Assembly: GCA_963971405.1 (NCBI GenBank)
Contig: OZ020485.1
Span: 38,313,469 to 38,377,468 of the forward strand
Reading direction: 5' to 3'
DNA: 64,000 nucleotides
DNA from: Psococerastis gibbosa
Lineage: Eukaryota > Arthropoda > Insecta > Psocodea > Psocidae
Shown here piece after piece: positions 22,570 through 32,434 of the stretch. The notes beneath the pieces are model-generated. The model did no database searches. It saw only the letters and a list, made by a program, of their open reading frames with translations, and was not told where the DNA came from. The stretch's first letter is position 1, and each line of letters begins with the position of its first letter. The translations under genes were made by a program, and so were the position numbers.

Positions 22570-23365
22570 CCTTTCGGCTCTGGCCGATCAGCAGTCTGAT
22601 CGAGGCGTTTATAATACCGGGTTTAAATAAATACCCTAGGATTATAACTGTAAACAAACAAATTTTGAATAGCACTTTCCATTATAAAATTAACTTGTTT
22701 ACCAGTGGATTAAATAAATACCGGTATTATAAACGCCCCGATCAGGCTGCAGGAGTAGGGAGATTCCGCAAACCCTGCTTTTCCTCTACGCTACCTACGC
22801 TATGCATGTAATAACAAATAAAAATACATTATTTTCCCGACCACAACATCAACGCACAAAACACTCTTGTGTTCCAAATTTCGAACCACAATGCCGACTA
22901 TGAACTTTTATTTATCAAATTATTTTCACTTTGACTGGATGTCATCTTAAAATGGTTGATTTGTCGTAAAAAGTGGTGATTACCATTATCGTAGATAATA
23001 ATACGGACTTTCAGTCAGATTTTAATTCATTCCTCTGCGACCAAAATTAACTGAGATATGAATTATACAAGGTTTTAATCGGCCGCCATCTTGTAACTAA
23101 ATTGTGGATCTAGCTGGTTAACGAACTCGATCAAGATATTTGTATGATCAATTTTTGTGCCAAGTTTCATCAAAATCGGATAATATTTACGGAAGTTAGA
23201 GTGTTTCCTAAAATCGATATACATACATACATATACAGTATATAAAATTTTGAACGGAGGGTGGTTTTAGGCTCAGGGGGGTCATGAAATGAAAAGTTGT
23301 TAAGAAATTTTCCGAAAGTCGAACATTGGTCGCCATCTCAATAGATAGATAAATCACCCTAAAAA
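22570..23365 (-). repeat. Long dispersed repeat, copy A
   Basis: Read on the minus strand, this aligns almost end to end with 57055-58150: GAGATGGCGACCAATGTTCG, CCACCCTCCGTTCAAAAT, TTTAGGAAACACTCTAACTT, AAGATGGCGGCC and GAGGAAAAGCAGGG all occur in the same order. Copy A lacks the two insertions present in copy B (57201 and 57894) but carries its own insertion at about 22595-22752. Family unknown; non-coding. Confidence 0.85.
22595..22752. mobile_element. TIR element nested in repeat copy A
   Basis: Inverted ends of about 45 bp share GGCGTTTATAATACCGG and CTGATCG. The corresponding place in copy B (near 58115-58130) has no such sequence. Interior motif GAATAGCACTTTCCATTATA is shared with a second, shorter relative at about 45113-45217. 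Confidence 0.75.
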
Positions 23366-24010
23366 AGGGCACAACGTGAATTACGAAGCTGTACCCCCTC
23401 ATGCCAAAGCTCTAATATACACTACTGATGGCTCCACTATTTTCTTGGAAATTCGATTTTGTACAAATATTGTATTAATATCAAACAATGTACAAATAAC
23501 TGTGGGGATTCTAAATTGCTCATAATGAATGAATGCTTTTACTTATCCATCGTAAAGACTGTCACTCCAGTTAACATCAGTGGAATATTTTTTTCATTGG
23601 GACACATCAGCACAAATGTACATTTTTACGTGGGAGCTCTGGAGTTAAAAATACGGATTGATTTTAAAACCACAGAGCGCCGGTACTGTTCATTAAACCG
23701 TATGTTTTTCATGCTGACTTGAATCCGCGCATGAAAATGTATTCCAGTGTTTGCAGCCCGTGAAACCCAGGAAACCACAACCACATAGTAACACATTTAC
23801 ACTTAGGTTGAAATTTAATTAGACTCATATTAGAGACGGATAAATCTAATACAAAGTTTTTACATAACCTGGCGTTGTAGTCATTAATTTTAAATTAGAC
23901 GTTTAATTTCAGGAAACTTATTATCAAATTAAATTCTACATAATACGCAATAACGTAATTTAGAAAAAAAAAACAGGTAATGAAGGTGACAATATTATTG
24001 TGACAGCTGC

Positions 24011-24152
24011 CATGGCCGAGCCCCCAAAATAAATTTTATTTATTTATGTAAATCTGTATGGTTTGAAGAATTTATCCATTAATTCATTAATTAATTACGT
24101 CTAAAAACATTTGTACCCCCCCCCCCGAAATCAAAACCTGGGCACGGCCTTG
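24011..24152. mobile_element. hAT-like MITE with C runs
   Basis: The ends CATGGCCGAGCCC and (inverted) CAAGGCCGTGCCCAGG pair. The interior (GAAGAATTTATCCATTAATT) is shared with 46438-46611. The flanking 8-mers do not match well, so the duplication has decayed or the border is slightly off. Confidence 0.65.
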
Positions 24153-24348
24153 CAGCAGACTATAGGTACATTGGTACATACGTGTCTTACCTTTAGACCT
24201 AGCTGTCAAGATTGAATCATTATTACGCAATTGAGTGGGGACAACACCTGTAGGAGCACCTTATCACCTAGGCCGAAAAAAACGCAAAAACAGGATCAAT
24301 AAAATATAATAATGTTCCGAAGATTCGTGGGTATATTAGAACCAATCA

Positions 24349-24460
24349 AAATGCTTTCTTCTTGCCTAAATTGAAATAAAACTTACCAGGTGTCATCATA
24401 CATTTGATAGCAGATGAATTTATTTCAATTCAGGCAGGAAGAAAGCATTTGATTTGTTAT
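24349..24460. mobile_element. Small palindromic MITE
   Basis: Arms of about 35 bp (AATGCTTTCTTC then TGCC and ATTGAAATAAA) form an inverted pair around a 40-bp centre. Confidence 0.6.
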
Positions 24461-25224
24461 AGTATTTTCACAAACCTTGAACCTCTGAGCCTTGGTCTAT
24501 TGTATTGATCCCGTTTTTGTCGGCTTCGACAACAAGGCGCCCACAGGGAATTTTTTACGACGCCGTATGAGATTTGTTTCGCGCCCAGAAGGCTAGCAAG
24601 AATGAAAATACGCGTGGACTCTAACCCGGCTATGAAAATAAAATATTTAAAAAAAATAAAAATGTAGGGAAAATCATTCAAGGAATAAACTTCTGATGGA
24701 CAGAAGCCCCCAATTATTTGAATATGCACTAAGCCACATGCAGCAAACGAATGTAGTATCGAAAAATTTGCAAATTGCGATGCTACGTGGAAATCAGATA
24801 ATGAGACTCTAAAGCTTGCTAATGGGGACAGGGGAAGTTCAAAAGCGTCGATAAAGCTTTCATTATCGCTTTTTAATAATGTTCACGGCTTCAAGCTGAA
24901 TAAGGTCCTATTCAAAATTAAAAGAGCATCAGTTTGCTTATATTAATGCAGAATAATAGGTCCAAGCGGTATTTATTATCAGGTGAAAAACGTGGGTCTA
25001 CTTTTCAAAATCGGGTATAGCCGAACCTTGGAGAGAATATCGAATGCGACGAAGTATTGATTGAACGAAACTGTTATAATTTAGAGAATTTAGTAGGTAC
25101 GTATCTGCATAATACCGTACACTATAAACATTATTTTACTAGTTACTTCATTTAATTTTTTTTTTTACTATGACGAAGTATAACAACGTGAACGTGGAAA
25201 ACATTACTAAAATAGCTGACACTC

Positions 25225-25500
25225 GATCCGTTCTAGGACGGATACAACAACCCCTCCCTTGCCGCCCCCCCCCCCCAAATTTAATAAATCTATATTAATA
25301 GAAACTACAAAAGTCCTTATTTATTTATTTATTTTATTTGTTACCCTCTAATTTAATTGATACTACATAATATGCTTGTTACATTTTGACCCAATACTAC
25401 CCCCCCCCCCCCCCAAATGGGTTAGATTTGTCCCTGGAGAATTCAGGACAAAAACTATGATGACATGTTTGTTTGTTTGCTTTCCAATGCCTCCTTTAGG
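25225..25500 (+). repeat. Composite repeat with C runs (relative of 7015-7180)
   Basis: It shares ATACTACATAATATG, a C run and GTCCCTGGAGAATTCAGG with 7030-7130. The inverted ends CTAGGACGGATACAAC and CAGGGACAAATCTAACC suggest a hAT-like core. It continues directly into the family-3 SINE-like element. Confidence 0.55.
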
Positions 25501-25504
25501 TATT

Positions 25505-25795
25505 TCTGCTTTAAGCAATCCTGTCAGCCTGGTGGGGGGGGGGAGTCTGTTAACTTGAGGCACCCTAAGGACAGACTCTTTCACCTCAAGGAGAAGGGGA
25601 GTTGACAGACACGGTGAACATCCTAATTATAGTGGATTTTGAACCACTTGGGAACCTTAGTAAATTCACACGGTTAATTCGGAGGTGACCAGGACTCGAC
25701 GCGCACTTCCCACCATTTTCCTCTGCCAACGCTAAGCACATTACCATGATTGCTGCAGTTTTTAACCGGCACTGTTCTGGCGGAATCAAATTATA
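25505..25795 (-). mobile_element. SINE-like element, family 3
   Basis: On the minus strand it shows the family body with GTGGTTCAAAATCCACTATA at the B-box position (one mismatch to the other copies) and the 3' part CCTCAAGTTAACAG, run of C, CAGGCTGACAGG. It abuts a family-2 element at 25800. Confidence 0.6.
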
Positions 25796-25799
25796 TATT

Positions 25800-25990
25800 T
25801 TATATTTAATAAAAGGTTAATCACGTAAAAGCAATTTAATGAATGTATCCGATTAACCTCTTCAATCGCCTCACTCAGTAACCTAATAGCTACCTGTGTC
25901 GAGTTATGACACGTCACCGAGTGCAAGGCGTGTAGAGACTCGCACAAGTAAAAGCACGCTACCACCTTGTCACCGAAGTCGCTTGGTATG
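25800..25990 (-). mobile_element. SINE-like element, family 2
   Basis: The minus strand has GACAAGGTGGTAGCGTGC (A box), GAGTCTCTACACGCC and ends CATTCATTAAATTGC, with a tail at 25800-25812. Confidence 0.75.
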
Positions 25991-26149
25991 CTCATTGGCA
26001 AAATCGGCTGACAATACAACACCTGATGGCACTGGCTGTAACAAAACGCCAGTAAAGTATCTGTACAATCGGATTATCATTCTAAAAAAAACATCTCATT
26101 CTTTCTTACTGTTGTTATACACTAAGGAAAGATATCATTAAAAAATAAA

Positions 26150-26430
26150 CTGAGGCCATGATCTTCCCCCCAGTTATCACCCTGTGGCCCTTTATTGCCT
26201 GGGGGCAAGTGTTATTTTGGTTGAATTGCAAATGAGCCCGTAATGGGGCGTGTTGGAGTTGGGTTGAGGAGGGAGCGCCTTACCTCGATCACCTCAGCCT
26301 CTGATTAAATGTGGATGTTGCGAATACATTTGAGGCGGCCACGGATTGTGCTTTGACCAGTTCTATTTACAGATTATTGCATTTGCAGTAGATTGCCTCC
26401 GACGTAGAGAGAGGTAATGCAAACCTAAGA
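26150..26430. other. Unique GC-richer block, no frame recognised
   Basis: More G/C than its surroundings and not matched elsewhere in the window. No coding frame is convincing. It may be regulatory or an unrecognised repeat. Confidence 0.25.
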
Positions 26431-26631
26431 CACAGTTATCATGTATGTACAATAATATATTTAACTGGACATTACATGTTGAAATATAGGCTAATAAGGG
26501 TGAGATTATAAGAAAAATATTAATACTCGTACTAAATCAGGCAGTTCGCATTATAATTTATAACAAACACAAAATAGTGTTAATTACGGGAAGCTGTGCA
26601 AAACTGAACTATATTTCATTGCTCTCTTATT

Positions 26632-27110
26632 TATACGTAGTATAAGGAAAGTTTTTGAGACGGTCGTTTTTTTTTTTTTATTTAGAGATTTCAGTGGGTT
26701 TACACGTTTTGAGGTCCGTCGAACCAAAAAAAGTGTTTTTTACAGAATGTCTGTCTGTCGGTTTATCTGTCTGTTCGTTCGTTAATTTGTGGGCAAACTA
26801 TTCAGTGGATTTTTATGAAATTAGGCATGTAGGTTCACAAAAATCATGTCTCGCTATCATTTTTATTTTTATTTTGGGCTAGCTCAATTAAAAAACTACT
26901 AAAAATATTTTTCTAAAAAACGGCTCGATTAACTTTACAGCCACATAGTCATTAGTATTATATTAGTAAAAAATACCTAACAGGTCTTTTGCCCCTCAAT
27001 AGTTGGGTTTTGGGGGCAAAAAATAAAATACTCAATTTTCATGAAAAATGACTAAAAAATAATTTTTCCGCGGAACCTTCCTATGTTTTCTATGTATGTT
27101 TTATGTGTTA
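26632..27110 (-). mobile_element. HINE-like repeat, 3' half
   Basis: The 3' end (CTTTCCTTATACTACGTATA on the minus strand), the CAGA microsatellite at about 26750-26785 and the CCACTGAATAGTTTG block are present. The 5' half of the family is missing. Confidence 0.8.
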
Positions 27111-27719
27111 AATATACCTGGCCATTCTTGACTAAACAATCGCCCCATCCTTATCACAGTTATAACAGTTATAGTGACAAAATTAATAAATATCTCGATC
27201 CAGTCTCTTGAAAGAGTTCACAACAAATGCAAATAAACTGTATTATTGATGCAATCCCACAGAATCGATAACGAGGATAATCAAAAAACCTGTGATAGCT
27301 CAATTTTGAGATTAAAGACAAGGAAGTAGTAGCCTACCTGAAAAATAATTTTGACAAGAAACGTTTTAAAAAGTTCCAAAATTAAAATACGCTGCAAGAG
27401 CCTTATGCGGCCGAAAGCTTAATAATAATACAAGTGAAGGGTGACTTGAGAAACTTATTTCGTTGGAATTCAGTAGCTGAACTTGTATTTGCCTAGTCTT
27501 TCATTACATAGTTAGCGCTAAATTTGAATATACAATGAGGTTTCCCAGAGTTAGGTTGTTACTCAAAGAAGGTCGGTGGTGTGTATTTAAGCTCAGCTGC
27601 TCAGTTTAGGTCAAGTTATGGTACAATACACCAGCTTTAACAATATTATATCTTTACAATAGTTTTAAGAAACACTTATTAATAAAAATTAAATTTCAGT
27701 TCAAAGTTTCCCGCCTTTT

Positions 27720-27788
27720 ACTGAGCGCGGCAAGCCCACACTACCCCGCCAAGGCGGACCACTGTGGGAGTCCGGAGTGCGCTCAGTA
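27720..27788. repeat. Compact multi-stem hairpin sequence
   Basis: ACTGAGCGC pairs with GCGCTCAGT at the outside, CCCACA with TGTGGG in the middle and CCGCC with GGCGG at the centre. All three stems nest in 69 bases, immediately outside the 27806 element. Confidence 0.6.
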
Positions 27789-27805
27789 CACTTTAATATT
27801 GACTT

Positions 27806-28450
27806 CAGTAGATATAAGGGTGCTTAAGAGCCGCGCTGTGCAAGAACGGCCTAACTGCAGGGTGCTTAAGAGCCGCGCTGTGCATGAACGGCCTAACTGC
27901 AGGGTCCTTAAGAGCCGCGCTGTGCAAGAACGGCCTAACTGCAGGGTGCTACGAGCTAAAACGGTCTATCTCTCGATGATGTGTTTTAAGCTAAGAAGAC
28001 CGTGATGACGTCATCATGTAGGTGCAATCTTGGACTCAAGACGGTTCCAAATCTGCCAGGTTGTAATAATTCCACTTACCCGACTCAAAATGCTACAGTA
28101 TATAAATAAGTTGTAGTAATTACCAAAAAGACCGCACAAACCTAAATTGCCATCAAATATTCAGTCTATACTGTATTTACCGAGGTCACGTCAAAAATAA
28201 TGCTTGTACAGTAGGTAAACAAGTTTACCAGTAAAAAAAGGGGTATGCCTAATCTGTATAGCAGACGATTCCGCCAGATTGTAATAATTCCACACACCCG
28301 ACTCAAAATGCTTACAGTATATAAATAAGTTGTAATTAGTAAAAAGACCGCATAAACCTAAATTGCTATCAAATATTCAGTCTATATCATATTTACCAAG
28401 TACATGCAAAAAAATAATGCAAGTGCCTGTACAGTAGGTAGGTAACCGTA
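27806..28450. repeat. Left inverted terminus with tandem repeats
   Basis: Three 42-bp units (27818-27859, 27860-27901, 27902-27943; core CTTAAGAGCCGCGCTGTGCA) precede a segment of about 218 bp that is duplicated in tandem (28061-28278 and from 28279). The second copy ends where the HINE-like repeat begins. The open frame over the 42-bp units arises only because 42 is a multiple of three. Confidence 0.85.
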
Positions 28451-28459
28451 ATACCATGT

Positions 28460-29342
28460 AAAGAACCGGTCCGAGTTTACTCGAACATGCTTCCCAATTT
28501 ATGAATTAGTAGGGAGAGAAAATGATTAATTTCATGGTAAATAATTTTCCTATGGTTAAATTTCGGAGATCACGGGGGGGGGGGGGTCGCTCACCAGACG
28601 TCACTAGAGGTGACGTAAATTCTAGATAGGTCGGACCAACACATTACCACACAGCAATAATGTCAGGGCACGAAATGCATTTTAACGTAAATTTGCTTTC
28701 ATTAAAAAAAAAAAAAATTTGCACAAAACCAAATAGTTTTTTGGGAAAGCAAACTGTCCGGTTTCGTTACTCAATTTAACACCTAAAACATGCCTGAAGG
28801 TAGAAATCATCGATAGAAAGGTTTCGCAGAAAAATTATTTTTTAGTCATTTTTCATTAAAATTAAGTTATTTTTATTTTTTTGCCCCCAGAAGCAAACTA
28901 TCAAGGGGTAAGCGACCCCCCGCATTTTATCAACATTAATAACGAATAGAATATATGTGAATTTAAAAGAAATCGTTGGAGCCGTTTTTGAGAAATAATT
29001 TTTTTAGACGCTTTTTTGGAGTTTTTTTGAAAATAACCCCCCCCCCCCCAAAAATTAAGTTAGCCCAAAATAAAAAAAGTATTCCCGAGGTATGATTTTT
29101 GTGAACCTACATGTCCAATTTCACACAAATCCACCGAGTAGTTTGCCCGGAAATCGATGAACAGACAGACAGACACACAGACATACAGACAGACAGACAG
29201 ACAGAGCGACAGGCAGAAATTTCGTAAAAACCACTTTTTTGGGTTCCTGGGACCTCAAAACGTGTAAATCCGTTGAAATCTCGGAATCGAAAATTTCGAC
29301 CATCACAAAGCTTTCCTTATACTACGTATAAATTGGAAAGCA
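28460..29342 (+). mobile_element. HINE-like repeat, full copy, nested in the 3.8-kb element
   Basis: Complete family structure: GAACCGGTCCGAGTTTACTC start, G run near 28574, C run near 29038, CAGA microsatellite at about 29160-29208, and a 3' hairpin ending TTGGAAAGCAAA. It lies inside the 27806-31596 unit and so is younger than that insertion. Confidence 0.85.
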
Positions 29343-29520
29343 AAAAGAATGGAAGAGATGGCCGGCCGGTGTGACCTTAGCCGAAAGACCAGTTCGCGCT
29401 CTCCCTCTCAATACCTAGCTTCTTTTTCAATCAGACTGCGATATATATGGAAAATCTCCATTAAACTATGCAAAGAGGTTTATAAAAAAACGGCAAATAC
29501 AATTACAATTACATATATTT

Positions 29521-30190
29521 TTACGAAACCAGTTTTTTTCTACCCTGAGTTGAAATACGGGATGTTTTGGGTGTGTCACTCAGTGGATATTGGGTGTTGG
29601 GTACCTCATCTTCTGGCGAATCGGGTACTGTATCTGGCTCCACCTTTGTCAGTTTTGCAGGGGCGGCATTTTCTTTACTGCTGTCGTCGTCAGACTCACG
29701 TTTTTTCTTCTTCAACGGCAAGGTATCTCCAGTTTCCTCAAAAGATGTGATCCATTGATGAATCATGCGGGATGTGGGTAACACTTTGGTATTGAAAAGG
29801 TTTGGATAGCAGGCACGCACATGTTGAATAGATCGCGTCTCGTAATAGGTACGTACGCAAAATGCACGTTGGGAGCACTGATGTCGTCCATGGTTGAAAC
29901 AAGACTGATGCTACTGTCTACTGCCCACTGGTATTTATTACGTTGCTCTGCTTGGCAGTGTCTACAATTTATACGAAGGGGGCGTGGCGCATCTGGCACA
30001 TCACTATCTTCACTGCTATCATACCAAGGACGTTCAAAGCAGGTTACATAATTGCGTAGTTGTTTCCGTCGGTCAGAGGTAAAGCTTGGGAAAACACTGT
30101 CGATTCGCGAACGTGCTGCTTGTTCCAAAACCAGACGGGTAGAGGGTTCAGGGAGAATATGTCCATAGATTCCAGACACTTGTTTTTCAT
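29521..30190 (-). pseudogene. Unrecognised coding relic of the 3.8-kb element (downstream block)
   Basis: On the minus strand one frame runs from the SINE junction (about 30190) to 29763. It contains RPWYDSSEDSDVPDAPRPLR and a C-x2-C (CRHC). A second frame, 29820-29521, has an HQWITSFEETGDTLPLKKKK segment followed by an acidic, Ser/Pro-rich tail. The two overlap near 29763-29820. Another frame is also open for about 48 codons near 30190-30045, so two frames look protein-like over part of the block. The HQW...F..TGD segment loosely recalls helix-turn-helix domains. Function not recognised; no catalytic motif seen. Confidence 0.45.
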
Positions 30191-30372
30191 GGCTTCGATG
30201 GCAAGGTGGTAGCGTGCTTGTACTTGTGCAAGTCTCTGCGCGCCATGCGATCGAAGACGTGTCGCAACTCAGCACAAGTATTAATTTACTCATTGAGGCG
30301 ACTGAAGAGGTTAATCGGATACATTCATTAAATTATTTGTATGCTATTAACCTTTTTATAAAAAAAAAACAA
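30185..30372 (+). mobile_element. SINE-like element, family 2, best copy
   Basis: GATGGCAAGGTGGTAGCG gives a near-canonical A box. The body includes GTCTCTGCGCGCCATGCG and CATTCATTAAATTAT, ending in an A-rich tail (30360-30385). It splits the coding relic of the host element. Confidence 0.8.
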
Positions 30373-31015
30373 ACAAAAAACAAATATAGAACATTTAAAT
30401 AGCGTTCAACACCTGTTCGGCATCCGCACTGGATGCCAGAAGTGTAAATGTTCGACAGACGGCTGTATACGGAGAGTTTTTAGTCGATCCTGGCAATTGG
30501 TATATGCGTAGAGATATTCCCTCATGCTGAATGGCAAAAACGTAGTGTTGTCACCCAAAACAGTTACAGTGGACAAAGGACATTCTTTTTTTTTAGAAAT
30601 GCCATGCGATTTCTTTCAAAAGTGATAAAATCATTAAGCCAGGTAGAATTTGAAAGGCGATTTCTAAAAGCACACTCCTTATCTAATTTATTAAAGTGAT
30701 AAATACAACTCAGCAAGGGTTTATAATGTTTTATACATCGAAAGATATTTAAATCTATAACATGTAAATGTGACAACCTTTCTTTTAAAAATTTCCATTT
30801 TTCGTCCCCTTTTACAAAAATGCATGCGGCATCCATAGTAATCTCCCGTAAAATGGTATCCAGGTAATCATAGCAAACGTCTCCATATTCTAAAGGAATC
30901 CCATGGAAATTTCTCTCGAGATACGTATTGCTACGACTACAAACATAATCGTCCGAAAAAGTTTTAGGCTTAGCAAAAAACCAAGTTTGACATGAGTCTA
31001 TAAGCGCTCAATTCT
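30370..31015 (-). pseudogene. Unrecognised coding relic of the 3.8-kb element (upstream block)
   Basis: On the minus strand an open frame runs from about 31005 to 30564 without a stop (about 145 codons). It carries DSCQTWFFAKPKTF near its start, then KFLKERLSHLHVIDLNIF and CAFRNRLSN with several Cys and aromatic residues. Just downstream (30570-30375) two frames are open at once, one with GDNTTFLPFSMREYLYAYT, the other with ISLRIYQLPGSTKNSPYTAV. One coding block followed by overlapping frames, downstream of an inverted terminus with a TATA-like box, recalls the NS3 then NS2/NS1 layout of densoviruses. That is a layout resemblance, not a homology result. Confidence 0.45.
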
Positions 31016-31139
31016 TTCACTATATAGTTATTGTCCTTAGAGTAGACATACCTTGAATGTAGCTGCCTTGCGCGATGCGTCAACACTGAGCTTCAACTGC
31101 ATATTGCGCTTAATGGCGCAATATGCTATCCTCTCCCCT

Positions 31140-31596
31140 TTTTCACTGATCAACTTGTTTACCTACTGTACAAGCACTTGCATTATTTTTGACTTGTACT
31201 CGGTAAATACGGTATAGACTGAATATTTGATAGCAATTTAGGTTTGTGCGGTCTACAACTTATTTATATACTGTAAGCATTTTGAGTTGGGTATGTGGAA
31301 TTATTACAGCGGGACCGTCTGCTTTACAGATTAGGCTTACCCCTAGGTTTACTGATAAGTGGAATTATTACAACCTGGCAGAGTTGGAACCGTCTGAGTC
31401 CAAGATGGCACCACCACTTGTCTACATGATGACGTCATCACGGTCTTCTTAGCCTAAAACACATCATCGAGAGATAGACCATTTTAGCTCCTAGCACCCT
31501 GCAGTTAGGCCGTTCATGCACAGCGCAGCTCTTAAGCACCCTGCAGTTAGGCCGTTCTTGCACAGCGCGGCTCTTAAGCACCCTTTATATCTACTG
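31140..31596. repeat. Right inverted terminus with tandem repeats
   Basis: Inverted match to 27806-28450 with two 42-bp units (31500-31541, 31542-31583) and a single, internally deleted version of the 218-bp segment. On the minus strand the TATATAAATA box at about 31260-31270 lies some 250 bp upstream of the coding block and could be its promoter. Confidence 0.85.
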
Positions 31597-31600
31597 ACTT

Positions 31601-31785
31601 CTTTTTTGTTCTATTATTAAGTCAACCTAGCGGAGCTAGAACTATGAAGCCCTCTCTTACACTCAACTATGACGACCCGGGACCGCCTGCTTTACATGCC
31701 CTCCGAAGTAACAAGTGTGCGACTCGAACCAACAACCTTTCGGGTGAAAGTCGGAGTCTGTGCCACTACTCTAACTGTCCTGATA
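31601..31785 (-). mobile_element. SINE family 1, tail split by the 3.8-kb element
   Basis: On the minus strand it has the B box GGTTCGAGTCG (one base off canonical), the family body (missing some bases around the CATGCTTCGG block) and the 3' end AACAAAAAAG. The expected next bases of the tail, AGTCAATATT, are found on the other side of the 3.8-kb element at about 27795-27805. Confidence 0.85.
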
Positions 31786-32044
31786 TAATAATAAGCAGTG
31801 AAAAAATAATTATCTGTCAAAATGGTCTACGTATTAGTTTTGCCTTTTACAAGTCGTTAAGAAGTAAAATTATATTTCTGATGTGTCTGATTTCAACACT
31901 GAAAACAGTTATAACCTACATGCTAGGATCTTATAGTATGTATCTTATACGTTATACGTATGAAACATACCTAATATCAAAAATTAGAAAATAATAGTTT
32001 AGAGTATGAAACATGGAACGAATTCAGAAGAACTACCTAGTTAA

Positions 32045-32434
32045 GGGCAGACCGGAGTCGCCGATATTCCATTTTCTGTTCAAAAGTCAATTTCTCATGA
32101 AATATGGAACGCAGAACAATGAAAAAACGCTGAATGGCAAGAAGAATTTTTTCTCCTAATTTTGATACATAGTATGTGACCTTAACTAACCCCAATTCGC
32201 CACAGTTGATGAACTCCTTCAGCTTGAACTCCTGAGTGACCGTTATTTTTTGCGTATCAAGTTCACTAACTATAGCCGATCGGTATTGATGGTTGCAACA
32301 TACTATAGTATATATCAAAATTAGGAGAAAAAATTCTTCTTTTCATTCATCATTTTTTCATTGTCCTGCATTCCATATTTCATGAGAAATTAAAGTTTGT
32401 ACAGAAATGGAATATCGGCGACTCCAGTTTGCCC
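32045..32434. mobile_element. TTAA-flanked MITE with ~140-bp inverted ends
   Basis: TTAA lies on both sides (32041-32044, 32435-32438). The ends GGGCAGACCGGAGTCGCC and (inverted) GGGCAAACTGGAGTCGCC continue as an inverted repeat for about 140 bp, sharing GATATTCCATTT and AATTTTTTCTCCTAATTTTG. TTAA targeting points to the piggyBac or Kolobok groups. The minus frame inside is a by-product of the inverted repeat. Confidence 0.85.

Larger units (their letters stand above)
27806..31596 (-). mobile_element. 3.8-kb element with long inverted ends, 4-bp duplication; unclassified
   Basis: Both outer ends read CAGTAGATATAA(A)GGGTGC and are flanked by ACTT (27802-27805 and 31597-31600). The inverted termini are about 645 bp (left) and 457 bp (right). 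Each has subterminal 42-bp tandem units (three left, two right) and TATA-like TATATAAATA boxes. The right flank is the tail of a family-1 SINE and the left flank continues that tail, so the intact target can be read. Inside are a HINE-like copy (28460-29342), a family-2 SINE-like copy (30185-30372) and broken minus-strand coding blocks (31015-30370 and 30190-29521). No transposase, helicase or P-loop motif is visible. It is either an unfamiliar DNA transposon or a virus-derived unit. Confidence 0.8.

Noticed and set aside
27799-28005. Tandem-repeat protein with 14-residue units
   Set aside because: The frame exists only because the DNA unit is 42 bp; it lies in the terminus of a mobile element.
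29349-29750. Plus-strand 133-codon frame as a gene
   Set aside because: It overlaps, antisense, the better minus-strand coding relic of the 3.8-kb element.
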